A DNA stretch of 64,000 bases from Paenibacillus shirakamiensis (GTDB taxonomy: Bacteria > Bacillota > Bacilli > Paenibacillales > Paenibacillaceae), in the NCBI RefSeq assembly GCF_017874255.1, contig NZ_JAGGLD010000004.1:1-64000 (forward strand), given 5' to 3'. Below the pieces are notes generated by a model, which was not told where the DNA came from, searched no databases, and was given only the letters and a program-made list of their open reading frames with translations. Shown here in pieces: positions 56,294 to 64,000 of the stretch (positions are counted from its first letter, which is position 1; the number at the start of each line of letters is the position of its first letter). The position numbers and the translations under genes were made by a program.

Positions 56294-56755
56294 TCACTTG
56301 ATTTGTTGATACGATGCATAATGATCTTCTGTCTTATAGATTAATCCATCGCTGGAGAACACGATCCGATCCTTACCCCGTGACCCCTTGGTATAGTTAA
56401 TATCGGCCTCGTACCATACTCTACCTTTTTTACGTGGTAATTTTCCTTCACGATTCTGGAATACATCTCCCCCAATGCTTTTCCCTGGTGCAACTTTATG
56501 CAAGTTCCCTGATTGGGGGTCCCAGCCCAGATTCCTGGCGTCTTTTTTGGTGATAAAATTGTCCGGTAACTGGTGATGCTCCTGAATGTAACTGGAGACC
56601 GCCTCAAAAGTAGTGAGATTCTTTGGGGACGGTTTCTCTACTGAAGTAAGCTTCTGGGAGGACGGTGTTTCTACGGTGGATAGTCCGCAACCTGCTAATA
56701 AGAACACACTTAGAATGAATAAAATGATATACTTTATTGCTTTCATAAATTTCAT
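56294..56755 (-). CDS. barnase-like ribonuclease, predicted lipoprotein
   Basis: A 153-residue RNase of the N1/T1 (barnase) family. The mature part resembles B. amyloliquefaciens barnase, with LPDNFITKKDARNLGWDP, APGKSIGGDVFQNREGKLP, the catalytic Glu in YEADINYTKG, Arg in KDRIVFSSD and His in YKTEDHYASY. Unlike barnase it has the lipobox LLAGC near residue 23, so it should be anchored on the outer membrane face by Lgt, followed by a Ser/Pro-rich linker. An ATG at 56746 is an alternative start. Barstar is encoded just downstream. Confidence 0.94.
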   Translation of the reverse strand: MKFMKAIKYIILFILSVFLLAGCGLSTVETPSSQKLTSVEKPSPKNLTTFEAVSSYIQEHHQLPDNFITKKDARNLGWDPQSGNLHKVAPGKSIGGDVFQNREGKLPRKKGRVWYEADINYTKGSRGKDRIVFSSDGLIYKTEDHYASYQQIK

Positions 56756-56922
56756 CCCCGCTTTATAACGTTAGTATTGTGGTGTTATCCGTAAACACGA
56801 TTGTACCTGTTTTGTTAATGTTAAGCCAGTTCAGGACGATGAGAATTCATAATCTAACAGCTCAGATGAACATTGTGTTTGCATTGCTAGTTGTGAGTTT
56901 TCTTTAGTTCAGTGGATACAGT

Positions 56923-56928
56923 TATAAT
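56923..56928 (+). promoter_or_regulatory. -10 element before the FAD oxidoreductase gene
   Basis: A perfect TATAAT lies about 105 bases upstream of the start. The -35 (TTCTTT at 17-base spacing) is weak. Confidence 0.4.
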
Positions 56929-56941
56929 AACATTAAAGGAG

Positions 56942-57005
56942 CTTCGGAAAAGCAAGTGTAGGAGCAAGTATAGGATTGAAGGGACTCCGGAAAAGCAAGT
57001 GCAGG
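56942..57005. repeat. direct repeat in the FAD oxidoreductase leader
   Basis: The 21-base segment at 56942-56962 recurs at 56985-57005 with two differences (core CGGAAAAGCAAGTG). The copies are 43 bases apart, between the -10 and the start codon, so they lie in the mRNA leader. Confidence 0.75.
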
Positions 57006-57034
57006 TATCAAGTACAGGAAGGAATGAATTCATC

Positions 57035-58171
57035 ATGAAGGTCATTGTTATTGGTGCTGGAATTGCTGGGGCATCCACGGCCTATCATCTAGCTAAGTTT
57101 GGAGCCAACGTACTCATTATAGACCGTCAGGATCAAGGACAAGCTACGGACGCTGCGGCTGGCATTATTTGTCCATGGCTGTCGCAAAGGCGCAATCAGG
57201 CATGGTATAGGCTTGCTAAAGCCGGTGCACGTTATTACCCAGAACTCATTAAAGATCTTGAAAGTAAAGGGGAAACGGAGACCGGTTATGCCAAAGTAGG
57301 TGCCCTTAATATACATACGGAGCAGGAAAAGCTCAGTAAGATGGAAGAGCGGGCATACCAGCGTCTAGAAGATGCGCCGGAAATCGGGGAAATTACACGG
57401 CTGGATGAACAAGGCACTCGTGAGCTGTTTCCACTGCTCATGCAGGGGTACTCTTCCGTGCACATCAGCGGTGCTGCCCGTGTCGATGGCCGGGCGCTAC
57501 GTGACGCTCTGCTTCGGGCGGCACAAAGCCTTGGGGCGGAACTGTTATATGGAGATGCTCAACTTGAGTTTCATGCAGGGCGTGTCAAGCGTGTAATATG
57601 TGGAGCTAATAGCTACGAGGCAGACAAGGTTATCGTATGTGCAGGAGTGTGGGCGAATCAACTGATGGCACCGCTGGGTATTGATTTTCAGGTGCGGGCT
57701 CAGAAAGCGCAGATCATGCACTTGCGGGTTCCAGGTACGAAGCACACTACCGGTAGCTGGCCTGTGGTGATGCCACCCTCCGATCAATATTTGCTCGCCT
57801 TTGAAGAGCACAAAATTGTGGTGGGGGCCACGCATGAGAATAACATGGAAGGTTATGACACGAGGGTTACAGCTGGTGGAATGCACGAAATGTTAAGCAA
57901 AAGTCATACCTTTGCCCCAGCTCTTGCGGACAGCACATTTGAAGAGGTAAGAGTGGGATTTCGCCCATTTACAGGTGATTTTCTTCCGGTTATCGGAGCA
58001 GTTCCAGGCTGGGAAGACCTTCTGGCAGTCAATGGACTCGGTGCCTCTGGCTTGACCATGGGACCTTTTATCGGAAGAGAGATGGCTAAACTTGCACTAG
58101 GTATGGAACTTGATATCGACTTAACAGACTATGATGTGAGCAAGGCTATCGGGCGAATCGAACCAGTGTAG
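57035..58171 (+). CDS. FAD-dependent oxidoreductase, DAO/glycine-oxidase-like
   Basis: A 378-residue flavoprotein of the D-amino-acid oxidase family. The FAD-binding Rossmann motif VIGAGIAGASTAYHLAK is at the N-terminus, IIDRQDQGQATDAAAGI follows, and the C-terminal motif GLGASGLTMGPFIG is present. The frame opens at 56912, but GGAAGGAATG precedes the ATG at 57035, where homologues begin. Probable substrate is an amino or imino acid; exact specificity cannot be read from sequence. It is monocistronic. Confidence 0.87.
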   Translation: MKVIVIGAGIAGASTAYHLAKFGANVLIIDRQDQGQATDAAAGIICPWLSQRRNQAWYRLAKAGARYYPELIKDLESKGETETGYAKVGALNIHTEQEKLSKMEERAYQRLEDAPEIGEITRLDEQGTRELFPLLMQGYSSVHISGAARVDGRALRDALLRAAQSLGAELLYGDAQLEFHAGRVKRVICGANSYEADKVIVCAGVWANQLMAPLGIDFQVRAQKAQIMHLRVPGTKHTTGSWPVVMPPSDQYLLAFEEHKIVVGATHENNMEGYDTRVTAGGMHEMLSKSHTFAPALADSTFEEVRVGFRPFTGDFLPVIGAVPGWEDLLAVNGLGASGLTMGPFIGREMAKLALGMELDIDLTDYDVSKAIGRIEPV

Positions 58172-58391
58172 TCCTTTTAGAATTAAGTACAAGCTATGGA
58201 TATATTTTAATTTTAGATAGGCTGGGAAGAGGGAGGGGACAGTAAAGCTCCCCGCCTGATACAGTTTGAATTGTCTAAGCGCATTTGTTGCTTTTATGGA
58301 CTGATTACAAGCATTTATAGCGAAAGCTCTAATTCAATTTGTACTCTTAGGTTACGAATATGAGATTATGAATTCCTCTCACGCCTCCCGT

Positions 58392-58416
58392 ATAAGTCCC
58401 GTCGCATAAGTCCCGT
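58392..58416. repeat. 14-base tandem duplication at the araC-like gene stop
   Basis: ATAAGTCCCGT occurs twice with a 14-base period (58392 and 58406), the second copy touching the stop codon of the minus-strand regulator. It resembles the array at 7801-7870 in period and position. Confidence 0.7.
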
Positions 58417-59258
58417 TACGGAACTCGTCTTTTTGTCTGGAACCTATATTCGCTTGGCGTTAAGCCCCCACTTCGTCGGAAACTTTGTGAGAAATAACTT
58501 TGAGAGGAGAAGCCAGTAGATTCAGCAATTTGTGCAATAGAAAGATCCGTAGTTTCTAGGAGTTCCTTGCTCGCGCGAATCCTGACCTCATTTAGATAAT
58601 GTATGGGTGACATATCATAATATTTAGCGAAGGTATGTGCCAAATAATACTTACTAAGATGTGCCTTTTCCGCAAGAGAGTCGAGCGAGATCTCCTCTGT
58701 ATAGTTTGAGTCGATATATCGCTTGATCCGACTACATATTTTGTTCGCTTTTTGAGTAGCTACAACGGAGAAGGGATGACCCGAGCTTCGCATTAAACTG
58801 ATGACTACGACCTCAAGTAAGTTTTGACAGATAGCTTCATAATTTTCATGCTTATTTTCCGTTTCCCGAAGCAAAGCATTGAAATAGAACAGTAGCTCAT
58901 CCCTTTGATTCCGATAATTAATGATCTCATGATTCCGATTGACACTTCGATCCCCAAAGTCAAAGCTCATCCCCTCTACGCCAAGCACGACATATTCGAG
59001 AGGATCAATACTAACAGAAACTTCAGTATGCTCCACATTCGGGTTCACAATGACAAGATCGTCCTGCTGTACCGAAAAAATCTCGTCCTCGACTATAAAA
59101 TTCCCCCGTCCGCTACGGACATAAAACAATTCTGAGAAATTATGAGAATGGCGCATGCTGAACCAATCTCCTTCATAAATGGAGGAACTGACATAAATTA
59201 ATCTGGCCGGAATCTCTCCATCTCTTTTACCAGGAAGCCAATAGCGTACATTTCCCAT
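58416..59258 (-). CDS. AraC-family regulator with N-terminal cupin domain
   Basis: A 280-residue transcription factor. The N-terminal half is a cupin sensor (FSMRHSHNFSELFYVRSGRGNFIVED is split over its first strands). The C-terminal half has two helix-turn-helix motifs: SLDSLAEKAHLSKYYLAHTF and IAQIAESTGFSSQSYFSQSF. It is divergent from the sugar operon that starts 173 bases away, so it is the likely activator, with a sugar or sugar phosphate as ligand. Confidence 0.9.
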   Translation of the reverse strand: MGNVRYWLPGKRDGEIPARLIYVSSSIYEGDWFSMRHSHNFSELFYVRSGRGNFIVEDEIFSVQQDDLVIVNPNVEHTEVSVSIDPLEYVVLGVEGMSFDFGDRSVNRNHEIINYRNQRDELLFYFNALLRETENKHENYEAICQNLLEVVVISLMRSSGHPFSVVATQKANKICSRIKRYIDSNYTEEISLDSLAEKAHLSKYYLAHTFAKYYDMSPIHYLNEVRIRASKELLETTDLSIAQIAESTGFSSQSYFSQSFRRSGGLTPSEYRFQTKRRVP

Positions 59259-59296
59259 CTGCCATCCGTCCTTTTCGTCGTATCGTTATAGGAATT

Positions 59297-59324
59297 ATTA
59301 TAATAGCAAGATATATAAAATCAA
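59297..59324 (-). promoter_or_regulatory. putative promoter of the AraC-like gene
   Basis: On the minus strand TTGATT and TATAAT are separated by 16 bases, about 40 bases upstream of the start. Confidence 0.55.
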
Positions 59325-59338
59325 CGGCAATATGTATG

Positions 59339-59368
59339 TTGATGCAAGATACCCATATGAAATATGGT
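59339..59368 (+). promoter_or_regulatory. putative promoter of the sugar operon
   Basis: TTGATG and TATGGT are separated by 18 bases, 64 bases upstream of the binding-protein gene. Confidence 0.45.
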
Positions 59369-59383
59369 AGAAGAGTAAAAAGA

Positions 59384-59398
59384 ATGTAAGCGTTTGCG
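59384..59398 (+). promoter_or_regulatory. probable cre site (CcpA binding)
   Basis: The 15 bases ATGTAAGCGTTTGCG match the cre pattern WTGNAANCGNWNNCW at all but the last position. It lies just downstream of the putative promoter, where CcpA bound to Ser-phosphorylated HPr or Crh would block transcription when preferred sugars are present. Confidence 0.65.
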
Positions 59399-59431
59399 AT
59401 TAAACAGACTAAAAATAAAGGGGTATGTACC

Positions 59432-60787
59432 ATGAAAAAGATTCTTAGCCTTGCAATTACAGCAGCACTGACGTTTAGCTTGGCAGCTTGCTCGAGCTCT
59501 TCTGACAGTGGAACCGATTCATCGAAAGCAAATTCGAATACGGATTCAACAACGAAAAACCGTACTCTTAAGTTAGCCGCTTTGGAAACTGCCTATGGCG
59601 CGGATGTATGGAAGCAGATTACAGCTGCATTTGAAAAAGCCAACCCTGGGGTAAAGGTCGAGACCACCATTGATAAAAATATTGAAGATGTCATTGGACC
59701 TGGCATGAAATCGGGTGATTTCCCTGATGTCATCCATTTAGCAACGGGGCAGCCGAAAGGCTTGACCGAAACTTTTGTAAAAGATAAAAATTTAACCGAT
59801 CTAACAGACGTGCTCTCCATGAAGGTTCCTGGTGAGGGTGTTACGGTGAAGGATAAGCTGATTCCAGGCTTTAACGAGACTACAATTACGAATCCATATA
59901 ACGACGGAAAAACGTACCTTATGCCAATGTTCTACAGTCCTACCGGTCTGTTCTACAATGCAGATTTGTTTGAAAAAAAGGGATGGAAAGTTCCTACAAC
60001 TTGGGATGAAATGTGGGCATTAGGTGATAAGGCTAAAGCTGAGGGTATCGCACTATTCAGCTATCCAACATCAGGTTATTTTGACTCCTTCTTCTATGCA
60101 CTACTTAATGAAGTGGGAGGCGCCGATTTCTTCAACAAAGTGACGCATTATGGAGAAGGCGTTTGGCAAACTTCAGAAGCTACGCAAGTAGCTGATCTCA
60201 TTGGTAAATTGGCTAAATACACAGAAAAAACGGTTCCCGCCAATGCTAACAAAGATAATTTCACTAAAAACCAACAGCTCATCTTAGATAATAAAGCACT
60301 CTTTATGCCTAATGGTACTTGGGTAGTTGGCGAGATGAGTAAAGCTCCTCGTGCAAAAGACTTCAAATGGGGCTTCACGGCTCTACCGGCAGTAAAAGAA
60401 GGCGGAGACCGCTACTCTTATACTTTCTTTGAACAAATTTGGGTTCCTGCCAAAGCTGAAAATGCGGATTTAGCAAAACAGTTTATCGCTTATCTTTATT
60501 CCGATGAAGCAGCTGCTATTTTTGCAAAAGTCGGTGCAGTTCAACCTATTAAAGGCATGTCTAGCAAGCTCGATGGTGACAATAAGCTATTCTATAGTGT
60601 CTACGATAATGGTGCAAAAGCATCTATGGGCGCATTTGCCACGACTGACCCTGTCGAAGGCGTAAACATTTCCGATACGGTGTTCGGCTCGATCGATTCA
60701 TTAGTAACAGGTGCGAAGACTCAGCAAGAGTGGATTGCAGCTATTAGTAAAGCAAGCGATGCTCTGCGTGGAGCATTAAAGAAATAA
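59432..60787 (+). CDS. sugar-binding lipoprotein of a CUT1 ABC importer
   Basis: A 451-residue extracellular solute-binding protein, family 1. The signal peptide ends in the lipobox LAAC near residue 20, followed by a Ser/Asp-rich linker. The mature protein has the family pattern AAFEKANPGVKVETTID and GLFYNADLFEKKGWKVPTTWDEM. AAAGGGG precedes the ATG. Two permeases and a GH112 phosphorylase follow, so the ligand is probably a galactosyl-HexNAc or galactosyl-rhamnose disaccharide. Confidence 0.93.
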   Translation: MKKILSLAITAALTFSLAACSSSSDSGTDSSKANSNTDSTTKNRTLKLAALETAYGADVWKQITAAFEKANPGVKVETTIDKNIEDVIGPGMKSGDFPDVIHLATGQPKGLTETFVKDKNLTDLTDVLSMKVPGEGVTVKDKLIPGFNETTITNPYNDGKTYLMPMFYSPTGLFYNADLFEKKGWKVPTTWDEMWALGDKAKAEGIALFSYPTSGYFDSFFYALLNEVGGADFFNKVTHYGEGVWQTSEATQVADLIGKLAKYTEKTVPANANKDNFTKNQQLILDNKALFMPNGTWVVGEMSKAPRAKDFKWGFTALPAVKEGGDRYSYTFFEQIWVPAKAENADLAKQFIAYLYSDEAAAIFAKVGAVQPIKGMSSKLDGDNKLFYSVYDNGAKASMGAFATTDPVEGVNISDTVFGSIDSLVTGAKTQQEWIAAISKASDALRGALKK

Positions 60788-60907
60788 ATAGATAGTTTTC
60801 TAAGGGGCTTCCCATAATGATACGGAATCCCAACATAGTCTAGGAATCAATGGTGGTCAGCGCAAGCTGCCCACCATGATTCTTCCCTTAGAAAGGAGAG
60901 ATTTTCA

Positions 60908-61801
60908 TTGGAAACTAACAAAGGAAGAGGACGTTTCATATTCTTCTGTCTAGCACCTGCCGTTCTCTTATTTTCCATTTTCTTAATTTTTCCCACCATC
61001 GATGTATTTCGGATGTCACTTTACAGGTGGGGAGGCTATACAGACAACAAAACCTTTGTAGGGCTACAAAATTTTAGTAAGCTTTTTCAAAGCGACAAAT
61101 TTTATCAGACATTCCAAAACAGTGTGCTACTCATCGTTATCGTCACGATCGTGACCTTTGCGCTTGCTCTTATATTTGCATCGATGCTCTCACGTGAAAA
61201 ATTAAAAGGGCAAAATCTACTCCGCATTATTTTCTATATCCCGAACATTTTGTCGGTCGTTGTAATCAGTGCCATTTTCTCAGCGATTTTTGATCCCAAA
61301 AGCGGACTGTTGAACTCAATATTAAATTTGTTTCGTGGAGTAGGGGCAGAGTCTATACTTTGGCTCGGAGATCAAAAAATCGTTATCTTCAGCCTTGGCG
61401 GCGCCATGATTTGGCAGGCTATCGGCTATTACATGGTTATGTATATGGCTAGTATGGCCAACATTCCCGAGAGTTTGTATGAATCTGCTGAGCTAGAGGG
61501 TGCAGGGCGAATGACTCAGTTCTTGTCTATCACGATCCCGTTGATCTGGACGAATATACGCACGACCCTCACTTTTTTCATTATCAGCACTATTAATATG
61601 AGCTTCCTGTTTGTTATGGCCATGACGAGCGGCGGTCCGGACGGTGCCACGGAGGTTTTCCTGAGCTATATGTATAAAGAAGCTTATACCAATTCCTCGT
61701 ATGGGTACGGAATGGCTATCGGTGTTGTTGTATTCCTGTTTTCATTTGCGCTCGCTGCCATCTTGAATGCAGTCACTAGACGAGATCATTTGGAATATTA
61801 A
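60908..61801 (+). CDS. sugar ABC importer permease, MalF type
   Basis: A 297-residue permease with about six helices. The EAA motif is YESAELEGAGRMTQFL. The start is TTG at 60908 with AAAGGAGAG upstream. The 120-base gap after the binding-protein gene has no clear terminator but could attenuate expression of the permeases. Confidence 0.92.
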   Translation: METNKGRGRFIFFCLAPAVLLFSIFLIFPTIDVFRMSLYRWGGYTDNKTFVGLQNFSKLFQSDKFYQTFQNSVLLIVIVTIVTFALALIFASMLSREKLKGQNLLRIIFYIPNILSVVVISAIFSAIFDPKSGLLNSILNLFRGVGAESILWLGDQKIVIFSLGGAMIWQAIGYYMVMYMASMANIPESLYESAELEGAGRMTQFLSITIPLIWTNIRTTLTFFIISTINMSFLFVMAMTSGGPDGATEVFLSYMYKEAYTNSSYGYGMAIGVVVFLFSFALAAILNAVTRRDHLEY

Positions 61802-61813
61802 GGAGGGAACAAG

Positions 61814-62701
61814 ATGAAGAATAAAAAGCTCACATTAAATAGCGATAAGTTCTACAGAGGCTTCATTTACATTGTTCTGATCGCTTTGGCCGTAATCATC
61901 ATAGTCCCTGTACTATGGGCATTTGTTGCCTCCATCAAACAAGATAGTGAATTCTATGGTAACCCATGGAAGCTTCCAGAAGGAATCTATCTACAGAACT
62001 ATGCGGAAGCATGGTTAGAAGCAAAAATGGGCACATACATGCTTAACTCTGTTATCGTGACGGCAATTGCACTTTTGATTCTATTAATTGTGGCATTACC
62101 CGCAGCCTATGTACTTTCGCGGTTCAAATTTAGAGGGAACGGGATCTTGAACTTGATGTTCATGGCGGGATTGTTCATTAATATCAACTATATCGTTGTT
62201 CCTATCTTTCTTATGCTTAACAACGGAGATAAGGCGTTACGTAGCATTTTTGGACATCCCATTTTACTGAATAATTTGTTCGTATTAGCGATTATTTATG
62301 CTGCTATGGCGCTACCTTTTACCATCTACCTCATGTCGGGATATTTCAAGTCCCTTCCCAAAGAATATGAGGAAGCTGCTTCCGTGGATGGAGCAGGCTA
62401 TTTCCGAACTATGGTTCAGATCATTATGCCTATGGCCAAACCTAGTATCGTAACCGTCATTCTATTTAACTTCTTATCTTTCTGGAACGAATATATCGTT
62501 TCGATGACGATGCTAACCAAACCAGAACTTAAAACGTTACCGGTAGGCTTGATGAACCTGATGGCAGCACAAAAATCTGCTGTTGAATACGGTCAGATGT
62601 ACGCGGGTCTAGTATTAGTGATGCTTCCAACCCTTATTCTATATATTCTAGTCCAAAAGAAACTTACCCAAGGTATGACTATGGGTGGGCTGAAAGGTTA
62701 A
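61814..62701 (+). CDS. sugar ABC importer permease, MalG type
   Basis: A 295-residue permease with about six helices. The EAA motif is YEEAASVDGAGYFRTM. AAGGAGGGAAC precedes the start. It pairs with the MalF-type permease. No ATPase gene is present in the operon as far as it is visible. Confidence 0.92.
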   Translation: MKNKKLTLNSDKFYRGFIYIVLIALAVIIIVPVLWAFVASIKQDSEFYGNPWKLPEGIYLQNYAEAWLEAKMGTYMLNSVIVTAIALLILLIVALPAAYVLSRFKFRGNGILNLMFMAGLFININYIVVPIFLMLNNGDKALRSIFGHPILLNNLFVLAIIYAAMALPFTIYLMSGYFKSLPKEYEEAASVDGAGYFRTMVQIIMPMAKPSIVTVILFNFLSFWNEYIVSMTMLTKPELKTLPVGLMNLMAAQKSAVEYGQMYAGLVLVMLPTLILYILVQKKLTQGMTMGGLKG

Positions 62702-62710
62702 GGTGATCTT

Positions 62711-62890
62711 ATGAATGATTCGATAAAGGAAAATTTGCGTAGCCTGCTAGTCTTGATCGTATTCATCGTCGGTATCGGCTTGGTTATTGTCGGACAAAGG
62801 CACATTGGTGCACCTGGGCTCGGGATTATGCTGCTGGGACTCGCTATGCTAATCAGCCTGCTGTGGCTATATAATCGTAAATTTAAATAA
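62711..62890 (+). CDS. 59-residue two-helix membrane protein
   Basis: A small protein beginning MNDSIKENLRSLLVLIVFIV. It has two hydrophobic segments (LLVLIVFIVGIGLVIVG and GLGIMLLGLAMLISLLWLY) joined by a short turn (QRHIGAPG), and ends NRKFK. AGGTGATCTT precedes the ATG and it fits exactly between the permease and the phosphorylase, so it is probably translated. It may belong to the DUF6903 group seen near such operons, but I am not certain. It could modify the permease pair. Confidence 0.8.
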   Translation: MNDSIKENLRSLLVLIVFIVGIGLVIVGQRHIGAPGLGIMLLGLAMLISLLWLYNRKFK

Positions 62891-62903
62891 AGGAGTTATA
62901 CTC

Positions 62904-64000
62904 ATGAGTAGAACAAGAGGACGTGTGACGATACCTACAGATATAGACGTTATTCCCCAGACTCTAGAGGTCATGAAACGCTGGGGGGCGGACGCAGTGC
63001 GTGACTGCGACGGAACAGATTTCCCTACGGAGCTGCAGGATATCGATGCTAAGGTCTATTCGACTTATTATACAACGCGTAAGGACAACGTATGGGCAAA
63101 TGCGAATCCTGAAGAGATTCAACAAATGTATCTGATGACACAGATCTATACGGCTGAAAGTACAAGCCTATCTATCTGCCTTATGAAAGGGCTTTATCCG
63201 GACATGCTCAAAGTGAACTGTCGCGATGATATTAAGCGCTGGTGGGAAGTCATCGATCGTACGACCGGAGAGGTCGTTCCAGTCGATCAATGGAAATATA
63301 ATGATCAGACTTGTGAAGTAACGATCACAACTACCGCATTCCATGATTATACCGTTAGCTTCTTGGCTTATATTATGTGGGATCCCGTTCATATGTATAA
63401 TGCCGTCATTAATGAATGGAAAGACGTGGAGCATCAGATTACATTTGATGTTCGTCAGCCGAAGACTCGTGAATTTACAATGGAGCGTATCCGTAAATTT
63501 ATCGAAGATCATCCTTATGTCCATGTCATTCGCTATACAACCTTCTTCCACCAGTTTACCTTGGTTTTTGATGAGCTTGCTCGCGAAAAATACGTGGATT
63601 GGTACGGCTATTCAGCATCAGTCAGCCCGTATATTCTTGAACAGTTCGAGGAAGAGGTAGGCTACAAGTTCAGACCAGAATTTATAATTGATCAAGGCTA
63701 CTATAACAACAATTACCGGATACCTACTAAAGAGTTTCGTGATTTCCAAGCTTTCCAGCGCCGTGAAGTTGCCAAGCTTGCCAAGGAAATGGTTGATATT
63801 ACCCATGAATATGGTAAGGAGGCTATGATGTTCTTAGGCGATCATTGGATCGGTACAGAGCCTTTCATGGAGGAATTCGCTTCTATCGGTCTTGATGCCG
63901 TAGTTGGCAGTGTGGGTAATGGTTCAACATTAAGACTTATCAGTGACATTCCAGGAGTTAAGTATACTGAAGGTCGTTTTTTACCTTACTTTTTCCCAGA
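62904..64000 (+). CDS. GH112 galactosyl-HexNAc (lacto-N-biose) phosphorylase, partial
   Basis: The first 365 residues of a glycoside hydrolase family 112 phosphorylase; the window ends before the stop. Family landmarks are RGRVTIPTD, RWGADAVRDCDGTDFPTEL and FLGDHWIGTEPF; the Asp in GDHW is residue 313 by count, the position I recall as the general acid of the Bifidobacterium enzyme. Such enzymes split galacto-N-biose or lacto-N-biose (or galactosyl-rhamnose) with phosphate to galactose-1-phosphate. Sugar choice cannot be settled here. AAAGGAG precedes the ATG. It is intracellular and acts on the imported disaccharide. Confidence 0.9.
   Translation, partial: MSRTRGRVTIPTDIDVIPQTLEVMKRWGADAVRDCDGTDFPTELQDIDAKVYSTYYTTRKDNVWANANPEEIQQMYLMTQIYTAESTSLSICLMKGLYPDMLKVNCRDDIKRWWEVIDRTTGEVVPVDQWKYNDQTCEVTITTTAFHDYTVSFLAYIMWDPVHMYNAVINEWKDVEHQITFDVRQPKTREFTMERIRKFIEDHPYVHVIRYTTFFHQFTLVFDELAREKYVDWYGYSASVSPYILEQFEEEVGYKFRPEFIIDQGYYNNNYRIPTKEFRDFQAFQRREVAKLAKEMVDITHEYGKEAMMFLGDHWIGTEPFMEEFASIGLDAVVGSVGNGSTLRLISDIPGVKYTEGRFLPYFFP

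Overview
The window is low-to-moderate GC Firmicutes DNA and looks like a chromosome of Paenibacillus or a close relative. The evidence is strong AGGAGG-type ribosome binding sites with many TTG and GTG starts, Rho-independent terminators with long T-runs, and gene order closely matching the Bacillus subtilis hprK-lgt-ppaX-yvoF-his / yvcD-trxB / rapZ-yvcK-whiA-crh / clpP / cggR-gapA-pgk-tpi-gpmI-eno / secG-rnr-smpB-ssrA backbone. No phage or complete insertion sequence was seen.

Layout. 1-1020: 3' end of a 23S rRNA gene followed by eight tRNA genes (Ser, Met, Val, Thr, Asp, Phe, Tyr, Lys) and a terminator, with no 5S gene in between. 1020-1963: a gene-free stretch with an unusual A-rich, G-poor low-complexity block. 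1964-4344: a PucR-type regulator and an orphan sugar-importer ATPase (MsmX/UgpC type). 4518-7671: hprK-lgt-ppaX-acyltransferase. 7849-9817 (minus): an ECF sigma factor and its DUF4179 anti-sigma partner. 10162-17797: histidine biosynthesis cluster hisZ-G-D-B-H-A-F-IE plus hisJ; only the aminotransferase hisC is missing. 17930-23240: response regulator, histidine kinase and three-gene ABC exporter, resembling the B. subtilis linearmycin-resistance module lnrJKLMN. 23363-30648: TPR protein, trxB, ROK glucokinase, rapZ, yvcK, whiA and an HPr/Crh-type protein. 30819-37652: SIMPL protein, polyamine importer potABCD, GDSL lipase, a stalk-domain/DUF3298 exported protein. 37742-38709 (minus): clpP and tRNA-Arg. 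38988-46180: glycolytic regulon cggR-gapA-pgk-tpiA-gpmI-eno with a clear promoter and CggR operator. 46366-51392: secG, rnr, a DUF4177 protein, smpB and tmRNA. 51598-56755 (minus): a 1409-residue GGDEF protein and a barstar/barnase pair. 57035-64000: FAD oxidoreductase, AraC regulator and a divergent sugar operon (binding protein, two permeases, 59-residue membrane protein, GH112 phosphorylase cut by the window end).

How the parts fit. Carbon control is a theme: HPr kinase, an HPr/Crh-like protein, YvcK, RapZ, glucokinase and the CggR regulon lie within about 40 kb, and a probable cre site precedes the GH112 sugar operon. That operon lacks an ATPase of its own; the orphan ATPase next to hprK could supply it. 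RNase R, SmpB and tmRNA form the ribosome-rescue cluster. The most unusual features are the large GGDEF protein with degenerate upstream domains, the HPr/Crh protein keeping both His15 and Ser46, a degraded copy of the tmRNA 3' end about 140 bp beyond ssrA (possible old attachment site), a predicted lipid-anchored barnase beside its inhibitor, a very long glycine/basic tail on RNase R, a GC-rich block inside hisD, and a hairpin in the potABCD leader.
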